From assembly GCA_946811185.2 (NCBI GenBank), contig OX328109.1, forward strand, positions 40,780,129 through 40,844,128: 64,000 nt of DNA, written 5' to 3'. The notes beneath the pieces were generated by a model, which saw only the letters and a list, made by a program, of their open reading frames with translations, ran no database searches and was not told the DNA's origin. This document shows positions 62,641 to 64,000 of this stretch, piece after piece (position 1 is the stretch's first letter; each line of letters starts with the position of its first letter). This DNA comes from Hippopus hippopus. Taxonomy: Eukaryota; Mollusca; Bivalvia; Cardiida; Cardiidae. The position numbers were made by a program, and so were the translations under genes.

Positions 62641-63044
62641 TTATTATCGCCAGTCCGGCAGAGTTATCTCTCTTTGAGCACCATATTGCATCATTTGGCA
62701 TACCCCGGGTGATCAGGTGATCAAGTTAGATGTAGGTACGGAATCGGACGAGTTGTGACGTGACGAGTGCCTTTTGCATGTTTTGTAAGAAAATGAACAA
62801 GTCTAATAGGACAGCGAAATATTATCGGACTCGGCACGGTGCCCGTTACCTAGCCAAACTCTTAATAAACCCAAGGAAATGATAATAGAACACCTTAATA
62901 GACTTATTTAACACTGCATCGCAATGAAATCTGTCTCCGTTAGTACAATGATTGAATGATTGATTGAATGGTGTTTTACGTCGTTTTCAACATTATTTCA
63001 GTCATATCACGGCGACAGCTAACATAATTATGTATTTCCCAGGT

Positions 63045-63245
63045 TTCGCAAGTAGACATTTGCAGACAAGAAATAAAAGTTGCTCAGTTGATGAAATTTG
63101 GAAGGTTGGAAAACATTGTGGGAAAAGAAGAAAATGCTGTTTACCAGCATTTTCTACTTTTCCCACTATGTTTTTCAAAGCTTCAAAGCTTTCTTTCTCA
63201 TGGTTGTTTATACCCCGGACTGTATGTTGTTTAAGTTTGTGTGGT
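63045..63245 (-). mobile_element. Family A MITE, left end lost to a SINE junction
   Basis: Full hairpin; follows SINE tail sequence 62958-63030. Confidence 0.65.
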
Positions 63246-63832
63246 AAAGATAGTTTAGTGTCTCTATGGGTGTTTCGGTTTTTTCGTTAAAGATTTGACA
63301 ATAAGATTAGCACAGCTGGACGCAATATGATGTTTACGATGTAAACATTATCCATCGTCTGCACTGCGGGCACAACGACCTCGGCTTCTGTGGGGCCAAC
63401 TTGAAGATCTCTAAATATGCAGTCTGATTTTGTTCTAGCCCGACCGCAAAAGCCCCTGTTTTTGCTTATTGTGCTTTTCACTTTACATTAGTTTCACGGC
63501 AAAATTTAAACTATTCATGTGGTTTCTGGAAATTTACAGCGCCAGGCAGAGGTTCGGCAGGGTGTTGGCCAAGGAAACTCCCGCCAAAAACCCACTGCCT
63601 CACATGAGGATCAAATCAATACCTTTGGATTACTAATGCAACACCGTAAACTGCGAGGCACCTAGGACCAGCGCCGGAAGTTTTGATTGAAATGGGTTGA
63701 CGTAAAATGAATTTACAAAAATAGTACCTTTGGAATTTTACCTTATTGTTAGTTTACATCGTTAACATACTTTCCTCAAAGAGCAAAGCTGGAGTCTTTT
63801 GTCAATAAGTGTGATTGTTATCTACATTTAGT

Positions 63833-64000
63833 TTAACTCTTAACTATACGTCAAAACTTTAGAATGAGCCAAATTCAAAGCAATTGCAAACGAGAAATCA
63901 AGTAGATCTCAAATGGTTGGATTTGCATTTGAAAATGATGAAAACGTTTTTGGGAAAAGGAGAATATGCTGGTTACCAGCATTTTCTCCTTTCCAACATA
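63833..64000 (-). mobile_element. Family A MITE cut by the window edge
   Basis: TTAA at 63833; core GCTGGTTACCAGC at the last 35 bp. Confidence 0.7.

Larger units (their letters stand above)
59474..64000. other. Intergenic region upstream of hillarin
   Basis: Besides the listed repeats I see no supported exon. 60480-60600 is less AT-rich and has ATGACGTTTC and a possible donor (CGAAG-GTATTA at about 60578), so an untranslated exon is possible but unproven. 61880-62450 shows nothing recognisable. Confidence 0.35.

Noticed and set aside
1..64000. A new defence system, biosynthetic cluster or viral insertion
   Set aside because: None seen: all recognisable coding sequence is three conserved animal genes plus transposon remains.

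Overview
This is eukaryotic nuclear DNA: intron-rich, AT-rich and very dense in repeats. The protein families, the intron sizes, the tRNA-derived SINEs and the mollusc-type tandem-repeat transposons point to a bivalve mollusc. A dreissenid-like mussel is my guess from the look of the repeats, but no search was run.

Three conserved protein genes account for nearly all of the coding sequence that I can support. (1) Positions 1-23079, minus strand: the first five coding exons of branched-chain alpha-keto acid dehydrogenase kinase (BCKDK, mitochondrial). The 3' part, with the ATP-binding domain, lies beyond the left edge. (2) Positions 26625-42410, plus strand: a complete 14-exon PHF12 (Pf1) gene of 893 codons plus stop, with two PHD fingers and a C-terminal FHA domain; it encodes a Sin3/HDAC-associated chromatin reader. 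(3) Positions 50659-59112, minus strand: a complete six-exon hillarin/KY-type transglutaminase-like gene of 799 codons plus stop, whose catalytic triad appears to be replaced. BCKDK and PHF12 are divergent (about 3.5 kb apart); PHF12 and hillarin are convergent (about 8 kb apart). I see no functional link between the three. Exons were placed by GT/AG sites, frame closure and protein family knowledge, and every junction keeps frame.

The rest is mostly transposon-derived. Family A is a roughly 230-bp element with TTAA flanks, ends reading about CYCTTTACCA, and a near-perfect hairpin centred on GCTGGTAACCAGC. I count about 60 copies or fragments; it looks like a piggyBac-type MITE. Family B is a roughly 260-bp element with TGAGCCATGCTCTG ends. 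Family C is a roughly 65-bp palindrome built on CAGTCTGATCTTGATC. Family D is a roughly 250-bp inverted-repeat element. There are also pearl/Helentron-like elements carrying arrays of about 155 bp (6540-10200, 15654-16710) or no array (48727, 61447, 38922 reversed, 37690 reversed). Others are a deleted mariner with intact ends (14446-15629), a mariner fossil at the left edge, a short hAT-like insertion (7343-8506), several tRNA-derived SINEs, a 33-bp minisatellite (13070-13997), a 43-bp degenerate array (55440-56600) and a large (CAGA)/(GGAT) microsatellite (23680-24006).

Layout: 1-23 kb BCKDK with long repeat-filled introns; 23-26.6 kb divergent promoter interval; 26.6-42.5 kb PHF12; 42.5-50.6 kb intergenic repeats; 50.6-59.1 kb hillarin; 59.1-64 kb intergenic repeats. 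I found no tRNA, rRNA, CRISPR or prokaryotic operon. The most interesting structures are the nested TTAA insertions, the three-unit higher-order array, the minisatellite that resembles half of the C palindrome, the repeated splice acceptors in front of PHF12 exon 10, and the array of nuclear-receptor-like motifs in a hillarin intron.
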